Below, piece by piece: positions 23,101 to 38,100 of a stretch of 64,000 nt of DNA. Positions within the stretch are counted from its first letter, which is position 1. Each line of letters starts with the position of its first letter. A program made the position numbers and the translations under genes. The notes under the pieces are model-generated. The model saw only the letters and a program-made list of their open reading frames with translations, was not told the DNA's origin and made no database searches. Source of the stretch: Pyrocephalus nanus (Eukaryota; Chordata; Aves; Passeriformes; Tyrannidae); the NCBI GenBank assembly GCA_038380795.1, contig CM076259.1, positions 30,486,977 through 30,550,976 of the forward strand. The letters are read 5' to 3'.

Positions 23101-26100
23101 GCAGCAGCCCTCTGTGGTCGCTTGCTTTCCTTCCTTTCTTCCTCTAGGATTGTGGAAATGTCTTTTCCACGGTGACCTGTGATATTTGACATGTCTTTGC
23201 CCCTGCCAATGCCTGAATTCAGCGACACAAAGGGGTAAAAAAGAGCAGGTTTATTTTCTTGTTTAACTTTCTACAGATCTTTCTTACATGCTTCAGCTTA
23301 TTTTCTGTAAAAGCAGAGTATTTTTTTTGTCAAGCAAGGCTCTGTCCAGAGTCTTGTTCCTGACACACAAAGCCCAGCTGTAGCCACTTGAAAATACTGA
23401 GATCCATGCAGAGGGTTGAGACTTGGTTACATTTATTGTATGGGCCTTGTGTTATGCACCCAGAGACATCAGATTTTCAGATTGTCTGTGTACATCCATG
23501 AGCTGCTGAAAACTGGTGTCTGTAGGGAGATGCCAAGGCCAAACAACTGAGAGACAATGTTTCATGGCTGTTTTCTCCAGGCAAGTTAAGGTGATGCAGA
23601 AGCACAAACCCATCTCCAGCCTCTCAGATAGTGCTGAAGATCTCTCTTTTGGTCCCCTGTGTTGCCCTAACAGGCAACAAGGAACAGAATTTCACTTTAT
23701 TCATGCCCAACTGAGAAGTGCTTAGAGACGTGGATGAATATTTTATTAAGACAACTTTGTACATCCCATCTTTTTGGGGTCCAATTGCACAATTATAAGC
23801 CAATTTAAAAGGCGTATTTTTACAGGGGACAAATGTCAATAGTACTGCTGCCATTCCAATCTCAAATCCAAAACCTAGAAAAATAATTTTAAGAGTTTTC
23901 TTGGCATGCTTATTCATTGCATATATCAAAACACGTACAAGCTGAATTTAACTATCAAGGCTAAATATTTTCTGATATCTTTTGGCAGCCTGGGATGGCC
24001 ATTCCTAATGGAAATTATTTAGTTCATTTTCAAAAATACAGCAGCAAAAAATTTCTATAAACTACAAAGTTTAAGGGGAAGGATTATATTTGTTGCTTCT
24101 GATACGAAAATTAATTCAGTCTCAGTTTTCTTATCACCACTGCTATGTGAAACAAGTAATATCAGAAACATACCTCCTCCATCAGCTTCCTTGATATCAT
24201 CTTCAATTGCCTCATCAATTGCCTCATCAAATTCATCAAACCTAAAAATAACAGCTTTCATTTACCACTTTGAAGTGAACTCAAATATATTATGAAAACA
24301 TTCCTCACAATCTAAAGAAATAACCCTGCTTTAAGAAATCACACTGCACAGACAGTGGTCTGGGTATATAATAAAATAACTAAGATAATGGGCCAGATTA
24401 TTAATAAAATAGTATTTTTTAAAAGGTGTGTTTCTTGTTTCTATTTGCTAGCAGATTATTTACCATTGCCAGGCTGTATTACTATTGATTTAGGTGAACA
24501 GAAATCCCCTTTCATTTTACACAACATACTCCTGAATTAAACAACATATAATCTGAAAGTTCTTTAACACAGTTTCAGTGGCATTTTCCAGGCAAAGCAC
24601 TAGTTATTTTTTCCACACCTTTTATCAGATGACCTATGTTCTACCCATCTTCAAAACAGACTTTCTGAGAAGCATCTATTAAAGTCAAGGTAAAACTATT
24701 CATTCTGTCTACATTTTCCTTCAAAACTCATTTCACATAGCTGCTTTCTCCTCTTACAGCTCACGGTACTCATACTTTGTGGATCTGCAACATCCTAAGC
24801 TGAACAGATAAAACAAAACATATTGTACTCAGTTCCCTGTAATTCTGTACAAATAACCTGTAATGCAGTGTTACATAACTAAAAAGGACAAACAAAAGCA
24901 AAATATTTGAGTTTGTCCTCCAGCAGCTCTTATAAAACTGCATAAATCTCTGCACCCTGAGTAACTCATTTAAAGGGAACAGCAAATGGAGGAAAAAGGA
25001 TGCAATTCTTTCAAACAGACAACCTCAGCTTGTGTCTTCCGTTATGAATTCAAATTCCATAAAAAGGGATTGTTACCTGTTCCACCAAATAGGTGCCTTG
25101 AGCTCCATCATGCAAAAGTACAAAATTTATTAATTATATAGGAAATAATCAGGATTATTATATAGGAAAATAATTTAGATGCAAGTTTTTCTTCTCATTT
25201 TTTAAAAAGTAATTTTTTTTTGCCTTTTTTTGGGTACAAACCACTAACAATTGGACAATACATTCACTAAAGATTCCATTTCTCAGTCATGAAAGAAAGA
25301 TTACAGTTGTATTTATCTTGATCCTCCATAGGAACCTCAAGCAGAACAAGGAAAGAATAACTCTAATCTCATACTGTGTATTCCAATAGTAAGCATAAAA
25401 CACTTCCTCCTTTAAAAATGAGGTGATGGACTCCTGATATCTTTATATTCCCTCAGAACAACTGCATGTCACATTCAAAGCAGCTTTACCCAGCAAGGAA
25501 ATAACTCTGAAATTATTCCATCAATGAGATTAGTTCCACACTGCTCAAACCCTATTTCCCCTCCACAATGCTACATAAAAAACCCATAAAATCCCACCGC
25601 TTTAAAATGTGAGAAATCACTTAACACTGTCACATCACTGCTAACACATAACCTGAGCTCAGCCACGAGCTGACAGCTGCTTGTCCATTTAGTGTAATGG
25701 AACCTAATTTCTTCTGCTGCTGCTTTATTCGTGGCACAGGTTTTTGCTAACTTGCTCACAGGAGGACTCAAGAGATGATTTGGGTGATACAAAGGGATTA
25801 CAGATCTTTAGAGAACCAGGATGCTCCACAATACGGATTTGTTTGTAAGCGGAATAAGGCATTTAGCATTTATTTTCCCCTGCTGAGGGAAAGCACACAC
25901 AACTCTCAGTGACGCCAGTAGGACTGCACTGAGGACATATAAATCTGACACACTGATACACGCAATATTTTCACCCATTCCAAGTTATGTGTAACATGTA
26001 AGTCTGTAAGAAAAACTCTTATCATTTTGTATCAGAAGATTGATTTTTCCAGAACAACATTACCTCTAATAAAAATTATTGTCTTTGCACAACGTGGGTC

Positions 26101-29100
26101 TTGCTGCAGTCGTGCCACATACCCTATAGGTACAGGTTTTTTTCTCCTGGTCAGATGCTGCATGACCTGTTGTTATTATAACAGCAAATCCATATAATCT
26201 TGCCTGTAACATAATGTTCCTTACAGGAATACTTAATTTCTCATAGCAGCAATGGCACTTTCAGTAGTGTGACTTCTGCTGTTCATTTAAAAAGTTACCA
26301 AAAATCAACAGCTAAGCAAGGTCAGGTCAAGTTCTCTGGCCAGGCTGGAATGCCTCTCCTCAGCAGCAAAACCAGAGTAAGTTCAATGATGGTTATTGTT
26401 GGAAGGCTTATTGCTCCAATATTGTAATGTTCTCAGTTTTGATGATAAAGGTCTCCACAGAGTAAGTACTGGAAAGTATTTTTTAAATCTTCCTAATGCA
26501 TCTGGGACAAAAAGCCAAAAGCTCTCAGGCAACCACGTTCTTTTCTAATCCCAAGGGCATCTCACTTGCCTGGTGGGCTGAAGAAGATACAGTGTTTTAA
26601 AGTATTATTTAGAAATATAAAAATAATATTGGTAATACACTGAGAACAAAAGACAATAAGATCATGCTGAATTTTGGAAACTTTAGATAATCTGTCCTAC
26701 TTTCAAAATGCACAGAGTTTAAATATCTTGGTATTTTCATTTACTAATTGCATTTTTATCACAATTTCCCTGAAGAGTTACAGACCATTTTTAGATATAC
26801 TGTCTCATAATTACATTTTAAGTTTCATGCCCCTTTCATGTAAAGAATGTGTAAGGTGGTGAGTGGTAAGAGAGCAAGGAATTGAAGGCCTTTAGACACA
26901 AGCATAAGTCTCCTTTGCAAGAGAAAGAAGGGATTTGATTCACCTGCTTTAATTCACTCCAGAAACTGCAGTAACGCCAAGACCTTCTCCAGTATTCCTG
27001 AACAAAGTACCATACACGTTTTTATTTTTTTTCATGCATCATCCCTTCACTATACCAACTCATGCTGTCACAACCACCAAGCATAACTAGTATTCAGAGG
27101 AAAGAACAAAGACACTTTACTTGAACTTTTCTTTTACATGTAGAAGTGTGTGTGAGAAGTGGTGGGATGATTCAGAAAGAAAGCACCTGTATGACTTTTG
27201 CTGTACGAGCCATTTAAACAAGCTGCTGACCTGTAGCTTATGCACTTTCGAGTTCTGGTAGATCTCCTTTCAAGCAGTTTTGATTTGGGCTTTTTGGAAT
27301 CTTTCTTCTTTTCTTCCTGACCTTCAGGTATTTCTGGCTCCTGTTCAGGTAAGACAGAAGTGTCAAAAAGATATATCTCCCCTCTCCCTTTGCACCCATT
27401 ATGACTGAAGTTAAGTGATTCAGATATTCATACCATCTAGAAAGCTCATATGCCCAACACAGCACATTTTGGTTTCTACTATAATTACTTGTTAAAGCAG
27501 TCCAAGTGAAGACTTTCACATCTCACCCTTACTGGCTACGTAACTTCCCAAACACAGAGTTTAAAGGTTCAGCCTCCTGTATCACTGTGCTCATACTCCA
27601 ACACTGAGACTGTGCCCTGGGTGACACTCCCAGGACTAGTAAACGTGTCAGATGAGCAAACTGTGGCCAGCATCTCTATGTACTGAGCACAGGGACACCC
27701 CTACATGGTGCAGTGCAAAATAAGGTTCCATGCAGGTTAGTTTTATTATACTGCTTCCAAGTTATTAATTTAAAAGAAAAATAATTCAACCTCAGTCTTT
27801 ATTTTTCAAATATTTTCTCCCAACCATAGACTCTTTTGCAAGTTTGTAAAAATCTGTTATCATTTTTCTGTTATCCAGAGACAGGGAGAGAAAGTTGGTC
27901 TTGTTACAGTCAGGCAGAGTGGAAAGTCTATGTTTAAAACAAACTAAAGTTTCATTTTAAACTGCACGGAACAGATTATATCATTCTGGATGGAGGTATT
28001 AGGCTAAGACTTCAAGAGAATTGCTTCAAAATGTATTTAAGAAGTATTTAAGGCTGTTCTCAATGTGAATAAAAGCATTTTTCCTCTTCTGTCAAGGGAA
28101 ACCATATAAAAGCACCTGTTAATGAAACACTAAATGTTTATAGCTTTTAATCATATGTGACTTTAAAATCCATTTGTTGAAGGCAAATGCTATGCTGCTA
28201 AGAGATACTATATACTCCCTCTGAATTATAAGCCAGAAGTGTTTGTTTCCATCCATTCCAAAGGAAAGCTATGGCAATTAGCTCAGAGCTGGATAACTAT
28301 ACAGCAGACACCAGAGTTAAATTAACTGAATCCCACCTTTATAAAGTACTGGATATTGGAGCACTCAACTCAAACCCCAGTTGTAATGGGTAGGGAGGCG
28401 ATTCTGAGATTGCTCACTGACAGAGGACTCTGTGTGGCATCAGTTGGCTCTAATAAACACCACAAAGCTTCCATGGTTTATCCGCTATACTAAGTCTAAA
28501 AGGGTCTAGAATTATTTCTGACCTGCATATAGATTGATTTTTCTTTTCAAGATGCTACTAGCACTTCTGACACACCACTGAGAAACTTCTTCCCTGAGCA
28601 GTTTGGAAAACAAAACCATAATAAAACACAGAGGCAGTAACTTACCTGAGGTGGAATGATGTTCTCGATACTGATACCCACGTACACTAATCGCTCTTTT
28701 CTTTAGGAGAGAAAAGAAGTGAAAATAAGCTTACAGAAAGACTGCACATATCTAAAATAATGCTGTAGTTAACACTGTTTGAAGCTCTTACTATCACTAG
28801 GCAGAAACATCCCAAGAGGATGTTCTAAGTGAAAACAGTTGTTTTAGTTGGGATTATGTGCTAATTCTCATATGATTGCATTTTCCTGCATGTATAATGT
28901 AAGAGATTTCCAAAGAGTTCTGACAGTCAACAGTACTGAAGATTGTGGGTACCACAGAAATGATTGAATTTGGGGTGTAAAAAGCAAGTAAAAAACAACT
29001 GAAAAACATTAACACTACAAAGATTATGTTGTCAGATCCATAACTATCACCGATCTTGGAGGTGCTGACCAATAAAATAGGAATTCAAATCACACCTGGA

Positions 29101-32100
29101 AAATCATGTAAAGACAGGATATGATCCAAAAAGGGTAAGTCCCAGATTTTAGATCTGAGCAGGAACAACCAACTAGTTCAAAGAATCTATTAAATAGACA
29201 GATCCATAATGACAGAGTTGGATTTCTTCTCTTTGCCGAAAACATACCACATATTGTGAGTTTTCAGAAACACCACATTCAAGTATTTTTGTGCTCCAAA
29301 CAACCAACCTGTTTTAACTTGTACATTGAGCTGTTATAAAGACTGTAATCTCCTCTAACATTATGATTCTTCAGCCTTTTCACCTTATTATTTGCTAAAA
29401 TACAACATCATTAAGTTGGAAGGTTTCAATATTCAACTATTGTATTGAAGCGTCTAGTACAACTCAAGCTCATTTCTCTTTTTAAGAAACTTTACAAAAA
29501 CCATTAAAAATTAAAACCTCAATTTTATGACATACAACATAACGCATCGTTTGGTATGAGGATCAAATTGCAAAATGGTTGTTAGACATCTGTTTCAGAC
29601 ACTGAAAACTGCTATGATATCAACTGTATGCTCTCTTGTTACTGTTAGATCACTGTGTTTTTATGCAACACTGGTGATTTCCAGAAAGCAGGACATACTG
29701 AAAAAAGCTTGCATTCCATGTAATTTTTGCCAGCAGACTGTTTACCAAAGTAAATATTGTTCACTAGTAATGAGCATTCCCACCACAAAGCAAAGCAGCA
29801 GACACAGTTCCTGTGTGTCCTGTACTACTGCACAGATGGAGCTTGTGTGTAAGCTGAGCTCACTCATAAAAATAGCTAATACTCTTATTCCCAAAGCTAC
29901 AAATTCAGCAGAATTGGCAAGCCATGGATAATTTTACCACAGTATGATCCAGATACACACTGAGCAGAAGTAGCGACATTAGAAACAGTTGGTACCTGAT
30001 CTGTCACTATCGTTGTTGCTGCTGCAACAGCAATAACAAACAGATTTGAAGGGAGCTTGAAAGTAGACACAGATTGTGCTTTGCTCTTCCCAGCACTGAC
30101 TCACTACATCCCATGTCATATTACTTTCTATAAAAGGGTGTCACCTTCTGCTGAAATTTGCCTTTTAAGATAAAATTAATGCAAAATTTTGTTTAATAAT
30201 GCATACAGATGTTATTAAATTCTGCAAAATACTCAATATATGTCCTAAAAGGTATAAATTATGCAGACTGTGTTTTATGTTCCTCTTTTTCAGGTCTGAA
30301 AACTGCAGATAGGATGTTCCAAATATTAAGGCTGTAGTTCCTAAATGCAGTAAACCCATCTGCATTTAGCCTCTGGTATTGGCAGGGGTGGACACAACAT
30401 TTCATTCAAAGCTGCAACTTCACTGACTCACTGCACTACACCAATTGCATCATCTTGTAAATTTGGCAAAGTTTAACAGAATCTAAAGCAACAAGACTCA
30501 AACCCCACACTGATGTGGATGACTTTTGGAGAAAAGTCAGTACCAAACAATAGTACCTGCGTTCTGCACGTTCCTTCTTTTTTAAGACAACATCCAGATC
30601 TTGTAATTGTTCTTCTAATTTCTCACAGAGTAATTTCTAAAGGAAGGAAACACAGTGTTAGTTTTTTTCATAACCAACTATTTTGACATTGAAATAATGT
30701 TCAGACACTTCATTCGCTATGTCTGTGCCTGGAAAAAAGTGTGAGTGCCTTGCTACACTGGAGGCTCCTCTTCAGTGAACAAGGCTTACTGTTGGGTAAC
30801 AGCTCTTTTGGCAAAGAATTTCTCTAAAAGCAAGGAAGGGGGTTGGGATCAGGCAGATTATTCTGAAGATGTACATGAGTGGTTTCCCATTAGTTTAACA
30901 AGAATAGTGTCACACACACTCTGCTTATCCTCCCATGTACCATCTCTGCAAATGTTGCTACTTTGGATGTACATTAAACCAAACTGGACACATGCCCAGA
31001 TATTTTTTTGGCAGAAGCAGCTTTCAACCTTGAAAAGTGTTCATACTTATCTATTACCTGACAAGAACAACCCTGGCTTTCCCAGCAGAAGTGAACTATA
31101 CCAAGACTCATTTGAAATAGCAGCTTTCTGCAACCAGCTTCTGAGCAAATGTCTCTGAAAAACAAACAGTACTTCAGAAACAGCTGCTTGCTCCAGCCAC
31201 TGATCCATCCCTCACTGTCTACTGCTTCTGCCTCCAGGATGAAAATGTTTATTTTGGGAAAAATTAAGACATTCTTCTTTAATACTATACTAGTCTTGAG
31301 GTGGTTTAACCAGAGATGGGAGATAATCGGTGTGGCTGAAGATTCCAGTCTACAAGTCAGCAACACAAACTAGCAGAAAAGCAAAAAGAAAACCAGGTCA
31401 CAAAACTCAGTTTTACTAATGGACAGGAGGGAACATCAGCAGTCCTACCACTGATCCCAGTCTATCTGGGATAGAACAGAAAAAAAAAAATCACAGAAAG
31501 AACTTGTTAAGAGTCGAAGCAAGTCTCCACAACCACAAGCAAAGCTGTAAAGGAGAAGAGTGAAGTCACACAGGAACCTTACATGCTGGCAAGGGGGGCA
31601 GAACCACTCTCCATCAGGGATTATCATCAACGGAGGGCGAAGGCAGGCTGTGTGGTATCCACTGTCACAAGAGTCACACAACAAAATCTGTGGAAATACA
31701 TCATGAGTATCTTTCGGCATTCACAAGTAACAAGCTCCAGAACTGTTTCCCCAGCCAACAAAGAAGTGCTTTATACTTTGGACTGTGCCAAAACAAAAAA
31801 ATAAAAACACACCTCGTACCATTTTTCCAGGGCCAAGAGTGATTTTTATGGGGAAGTTTATGTATCATGATTTTCCATTTTAACATCAGATTTCCTCTTA
31901 CTATGCCTTTTCAGTACTTAGTACTACTGGGCTATATAGACTGTGTGCCCTTAGTGTAGAACCTGGTAATGCTTTCCAGATCCTAGATTAAGTGGAAAAC
32001 TCCATCTGAACAAGATGAGATATGAACTGTTTTCCTTGTGCACTCATATTCTCGTGCAGGAGACCTGGCTTTTTCCTCAGTCAGGATGATTTTATCACCT

Positions 32101-35100
32101 GGAGAGTAGGGAAAAAGCCTTACAAGCTCTTAGGGGCATCCAGAACTAGGCAACTATTAGAGTTCATACTTAGTTAGGTAAAATTTGAGATACCCCTTTC
32201 CATAAAACTAAGGAACAAAGCTGGCATAAACTGTGTGTGTATTTACTGCAATATTTATCTCTAACATTCTAAAGGTCAAACTTTGCCTCAGCTATGCCAG
32301 GGTATCTGTCACACATCCTAGAGTGGGCTTACTTTGTGGATTCATACTGGGACTGCACATGATGGTTTCCCAGATAAACAGGAATCCATGATATCTACCA
32401 CAGATGAACAGGAACCATAACCATGAGAAATAGTAAAAGCTCACTGTGCTCTTTCTGTCTGGGATTTTGCTGTACTCAGTCCTCACGGTGATGTGCAGCT
32501 ACATCCAATGAGGATGACCATAGCTGTGGCCATGTCATGTGACACTGGAAAGCAGACATGACACTGTTGGGGTTCTTTTTAATGCTGTCTCCTCTGTATT
32601 TTATTGCAATTGCAGGCATAACCTCAAAGCCTCACCCAGATTAATTCTCAATGGGCTTAATTGTGTTAATACCTCATAAAAGATATTTTTGTGGTGGTAA
32701 ACAGAAAAAATAACTTACTTCCCTCCTTATCAAAGGTAATTCACCTACTTTTGTGAGTTTACCAGCTAAAACCTAGAAAGTTACTCTCCTACGTACAGCC
32801 ATCCCAAAGGCTGATGTGCCCTCAGACACCACCAAAGCCAATCCACCAAGTCTGACAACAGCCCACAGAAGCTTTCCCCAAAAACTTACCAGCTCAGGGT
32901 GATTGGGTAGGCCACACTTCTTGCACGGCTCATCGTCATCAGCAGGTGCAACTTCTTCTTCCTCCTCTTCTTCCTCTTCTTCCTCCTCATCAGAGTTTTT
33001 TTCGCTCTCTGAGTCCTCGCTTTCTTCATTACTTGAGTATTTCCACCTGCCACGTGTTCGTGTACCCGTCCACCGAACTTTGCTTTTCTATAAGAGACAC
33101 CATTTCAAAGAAACAGGAAAGAAGCTCAGAAGAGTTTCTTCCCAGATCTTAAAAAATATTTGTCTCTAGAATAAAGTGATTCATTTCAGTCAGAGCAGCT
33201 GCAGTAAATTTACAGCAGAGTATTTCAATGAACAGATTCTCTTCCCAAGATCCTTAAAATGCAACAGGATAAAGGGAGAAAAAAATTGCATCTATGTACA
33301 GAAAAATTTTCAAGTGAGATTTAAAAGAAGGAAGACAATTTTTTTTCACTCTGCCCATTTTTATCTATTTTGACAAGGTAAACTTGGTAGTGAACATGGT
33401 AAATTCCAAATTTAAACTTTCTGACTTTTTGGCAATAGCTTGCCTCTAATCAAAGAGGATCTTCTTTCTCTCTCGCTGCCCCCTCATATAATTTAAGCCT
33501 TTTATAATATTTATGTCAGAAAACATGTTTGTTTCTGAAATAAAATCACTGCATCTTTTAAATGTATAACTTATATCTAGGTCTTCTTTCACATTAATAG
33601 TTTCCAATTATTTTTCTTAAGTGAAAAGTGATTCAGTTGATACTTCTTTTCTGATAATCAATGGAGCCTCTACCCCCTTTCTATCATACTTACTACCATA
33701 TTTTGAATGAAAAACAGTTTCCAAATAAAATTCAGAAGACTATTTTGTATTATTTAAAAAGACTTTATGCAACTAAGGTATTTTAGATTTAAAGCAACAA
33801 GTCAAACAGAAGAAACTTTTATTCCTCTTGACTGACTTGTTTCTTACAGTCATCATTCTCTCACAATTCTTCCCTCCCCAAAGACATTGAAAAAAGAAAA
33901 TAACTTTTCCAGCTTTTTCACCTCAAAGCATTTTTACAATTTTGACTTAACTACTCATAGATTCAAACGAGCTGAATAAACTAAAATGTAAAAAATATTT
34001 TATTTCTCTTGCAGAATTAACTTGTACCACAGCAGTACTTGTCATACTGGTAAAATTTTGTTTCAAGTTCTTAACATTAATTTCCACCTCTTTAAGGGAT
34101 TTGCCCATTCCATAAGCTTCAGTAACAAAGGTATTTTAAATCCATTATAGTATTAGATTAGGTTTTGTCTTCATCATACATCATCATCATTTCAAATCTA
34201 TTTTTTAAAGACACTTCTTTAGAAAAGTAACCCAAAGATATGTAATATGCTATTAAAGATTTTGATATTTTTTATCTTGATCAAATAATAGAAGCATAAC
34301 AGCTTCAAACTTCTTCCTCTATCATAACTATTTTAAAACCTCTCTAGAAAAGCAAGCATCTTTTGATCTCTTGATCTTTTAAAACACAGATCAAGATAAA
34401 ACACCTGTAGCAACTAAATTCTAACCTGAATTTCTAACTAATTTCTAACCTGAAAATTCTAATCACTTATAGGACTTACAGTCATTGTTACTTTTGTTTA
34501 TTTTATTTTTTAATTAAAATATTTAAATGGAAAATTTATTATGACAGATATTTTTCAGTATAGATGTTACCATTCACTGAAAAATCCACTGTTTACTCAG
34601 TTTATGAAGGTTATTCAACACAGCAGTATGTGAAAGAAACTTGTTAAATGAGTGAATGTTTTGTTAAAACTACAAAATCAGTCAAAAATGTGTTGCAGTG
34701 GAAAAACTGACAAGATTTTACAAGTTGATATAAAAAGAGCGCACTTTAAAAATATGAACTCATTATTCCTTGTTTCTCTTTTGTACTCCACATCCAGAAA
34801 AAACAGAAAATAAATTGATAAAAGGTGTTTATAAATATACAGACTCAGAAGCACCCTATACAAATGTATGTTTAACTTTCTTTGATATATTTACCTGATG
34901 TACTTTTAAAGATCTATGCTGCATAAACAAAAGTTAATCATGAAAAAAAATACCTCCACCCAAATTAAAATGGGTATTCCACATGAGAAAAGCTAAATTA
35001 TATCACGAACTGACCACAACAATAACTTTGGCTTCATCTAGCAACAGAAGTCATAATATTTTTATTCTTCACCATTTGTTGGTTCCTTTTTAGCTTATGA

Positions 35101-38100
35101 TCATCCTGACCAACCAGATACCAACAAGTATCCATCTAGTAAATCCACAGGAGCTACAGGTCTCCACTCAGCCAGACAGACTCACATCTGATCATGTCAG
35201 TTTTTAGAATTATCCTCAATTGATTTGGTCTACTTAGGTTAGTTTAAGTGACAGATTTTACAAACTAGTAAGTCAACATTTATTAGCACTCTCTTAGGGG
35301 GTGTTCTAAAATTGGTTGAGTCCACTAACTGAATTGCAAAACTAGTTTCTTGCAAAAACTGACAAAAGGAACATATTCTTCAATATTCCTATGTAAGTGT
35401 ATATCTCCTTATAGATAAGGCTGCCGGTATTTTCTATTCCCAGGTAAATAAAACTGTATTACCTTGTTAACCTTAGAATTTGTCTCCTTCTCCTGTTTTT
35501 TTGCATCTTCTTTCCGTTCTGGTTTTTGTGCTGCTGTAGGTTTCTCCTCTTCCTCTTCCATTCGCTTCTTCTCAGTCTTCTGATCCCGAGTCTCTGCAAC
35601 TTTTGGAGTAGGCTTGGATATTCTCGGAGAGCGCCTTAATGTGCGGCCAATGCTGACCTCTTCTGGTGGTGTTTCTGTCTTTTTCTTCCGACTAGAGATC
35701 CTGATTGTTAATTTAATTCCTTCTTTCTGTCTTTCAGAAGTTATTTCCTTATTCTCTGTTGCACAGCTTTCTTCTTCAGAAACTAGCTTATATTTAAATT
35801 TGCTTTTAGGTAGTGGAGATTCCTTTTTGCTCTCTGAGGAGTCCTCTAGATTAGATGCATGAGCATCATCTAATCTGTCTGGCTCTGTTTTGGCAGCATC
35901 TGGCTCTTCCTCTTGTTTTTCAGGGCTGGATTTTTCTTCTGCTTTGCTCTCCTCAGGTAGAGCCATTTTACTGTCAGAGTCCTCCTGTTCCAAAACAGGT
36001 TTCTCCACAGTAACAGGAGAAGTAGATGCAGGAGGTACCTCAGCAGCTTTTGGAGAATCAGTTTTCTCCTCGGGCTCACCTTTACTTTCCAAAGTCTCTT
36101 CATCAGTCAGTGCAAGCGTGGGCAGTTCTTCAGGAGCAGATGCACTTGGGGACGTCTCCAGCTTCTCTGAACATTCTTTGGGAGGCAGTGGGCTGTCCTC
36201 TTTGATATTGGTTGCTGGTTTCTCTTCAGTTGTTTTGGCACAGTCTTCAGAGTTCGAAGACTCTTCTGCTACTGTTTCAGTAGTTGGGCTGTCAAGGGAC
36301 TCTTTTTCCACAGGACTAGATTCCTCCTTTGAAGGCACTTTCTGATTAGAAACCTCAGAGACCACAGGCCCAATCTCTTTCAGCACAGTTACTGAATTTT
36401 TCTCAATCTCACATGTTTTTATAATTTTACTAACAGAGTTTAGAGAGTCTGATAGGTTTTCCCCGCTTTTTCCATTTTTCTCTTTCAGTGAGCTGCTGTC
36501 TTCCTTTGCACCAGCAGAGTGTTCCGACTTATTATTTTGTATGATGCTCGGGGTTATTTTTTCACAGCTAACCTCTCCATTTACTAGCACTTTCCCATCA
36601 GGACATAAAGCAGTAATTGTAGGGACTCTCTTAAAAGCTTCTTCTTCTGGTTTCCCTTCTTCCTTCAAGACATCCTTTGTTGGAGTAACACATTTACACA
36701 GGGGCCCCTTTATCGGACTGTCATAGTCATCCGTCAGCTTGATCTCTCGCTTTTTAAGTGGTATTTTTGCCTGCTGGTCATTTTTAAGTTTTTCACTTTC
36801 TTCTACAGATTTCTCCACAATTTCTTGGGGAGTTTTGACACTAACACAAAATTCTAGCCTCTCTGGCTCATGAACTGCTATTTTGTCCGAACAGCTTTTT
36901 ACTTCTTTTAGGTCTTTGGGTTCTATTTTGTTTTCCTTTACCTCTACTTTAACAGGCTTGACATTTTCTTTAAAGGAGTCACTTTCTTCTTTGACAGTTT
37001 GCTTTTCTTCATTGTGTTCTGAAGGTTTCTCTAATTTTACTATTACTGGCAATTTTATAATTTCCTTTTCTTCCACCTTCTCAATTTTCAGCATATTTTC
37101 ATCTTCTTTGACCACAGGAGGAGGAAGGCTTTCTGATTCCACTGACTGTTCCTCCACCTGCTCTTTTTCTTCTTTGATTTTTACCTGATTTTCTGTTGAC
37201 AGAGAAAAATAGCTATGAAACAACCAGGGGACCTATAGGATTACAAAGAATATCATCAAAACAAAAGCATATCTAAAAAAACCAAGAGCCCTAATTCTCA
37301 CACAAAGGAATCTTCTCTTGTTCAATTACTAGAAATCTCGCTTGTCTAGCACTGTCATTAAATGAGTGGGCTGACAATTTTTAGCTGTTGAATCACTGTT
37401 CAGTTTAATTATATACCAAGATAAACCTAAATTTCAGAAGCTAGCAGCAGAACTCTAGATTTATGCTTCTTTCAATGGATGTACCAGCCCCCTCTTCAGT
37501 AGTACCACAATACTTTTAGAGGATAAATAAAATCTAAGCAGAGACCTGAAGTCTCACTTGAGTTTCTGGACTATTTCAGAAAACAGAACACAGTGTAGGA
37601 TTCCATGGCCTTCAAGTGAAATTCCTCAGAGAAATCAGTCTCCTGTTTGTACAAGTTTTTATTTCAAGGTATTCTTAACTATTGTACTTCAACAGTTCGG
37701 AGAAAAGACATTCAGCATTATGGCCTATGGCAAAATTCATCCAGGTTCTTGGGGAATGACTACATCTCCTACATACAGACAATGCTCTACACCCACTTCA
37801 TCTACTGTTTTTTAAACAAGCAGTGAATAGAAGCATATCCCAGAAAAACCTGCAGATATTAAAGAATCAGGTTATTCCACTTTCCTAACTCAGTTTTAGA
37901 TTATTAGGGCCTGAAGTACTATTCCAGCATTCAGAATAAACCATACAGCTATTTTGTAATTATATGCTTAAGCTTGTTATTTGTCATTACCACGGCCTCT
38001 TGATACCTAAGGTTTTTTTATTTTACCATCTGATTTGTGTCAGCCAGTAATAGAACTAATTAGAAAAAGCAAATACAGTATTACTATATATACAAGAGCA

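Noticed and set aside
29575..29931. 118-codon plus-strand open frame in RSF1 intron 9
   Set aside because: No recognisable domain, antisense to the gene, length compatible with chance in 64 kb.
35890..36345. 151-codon plus-strand Ser-rich open frame
   Set aside because: It lies exactly antisense to RSF1 exon 6. Ser-rich antisense frames are the expected mirror of Glu/Lys/Ser-rich coding and the frame has no independent support.
36883..37188. 101-codon plus-strand open frame
   Set aside because: Antisense shadow of the 5' part of RSF1 exon 6.
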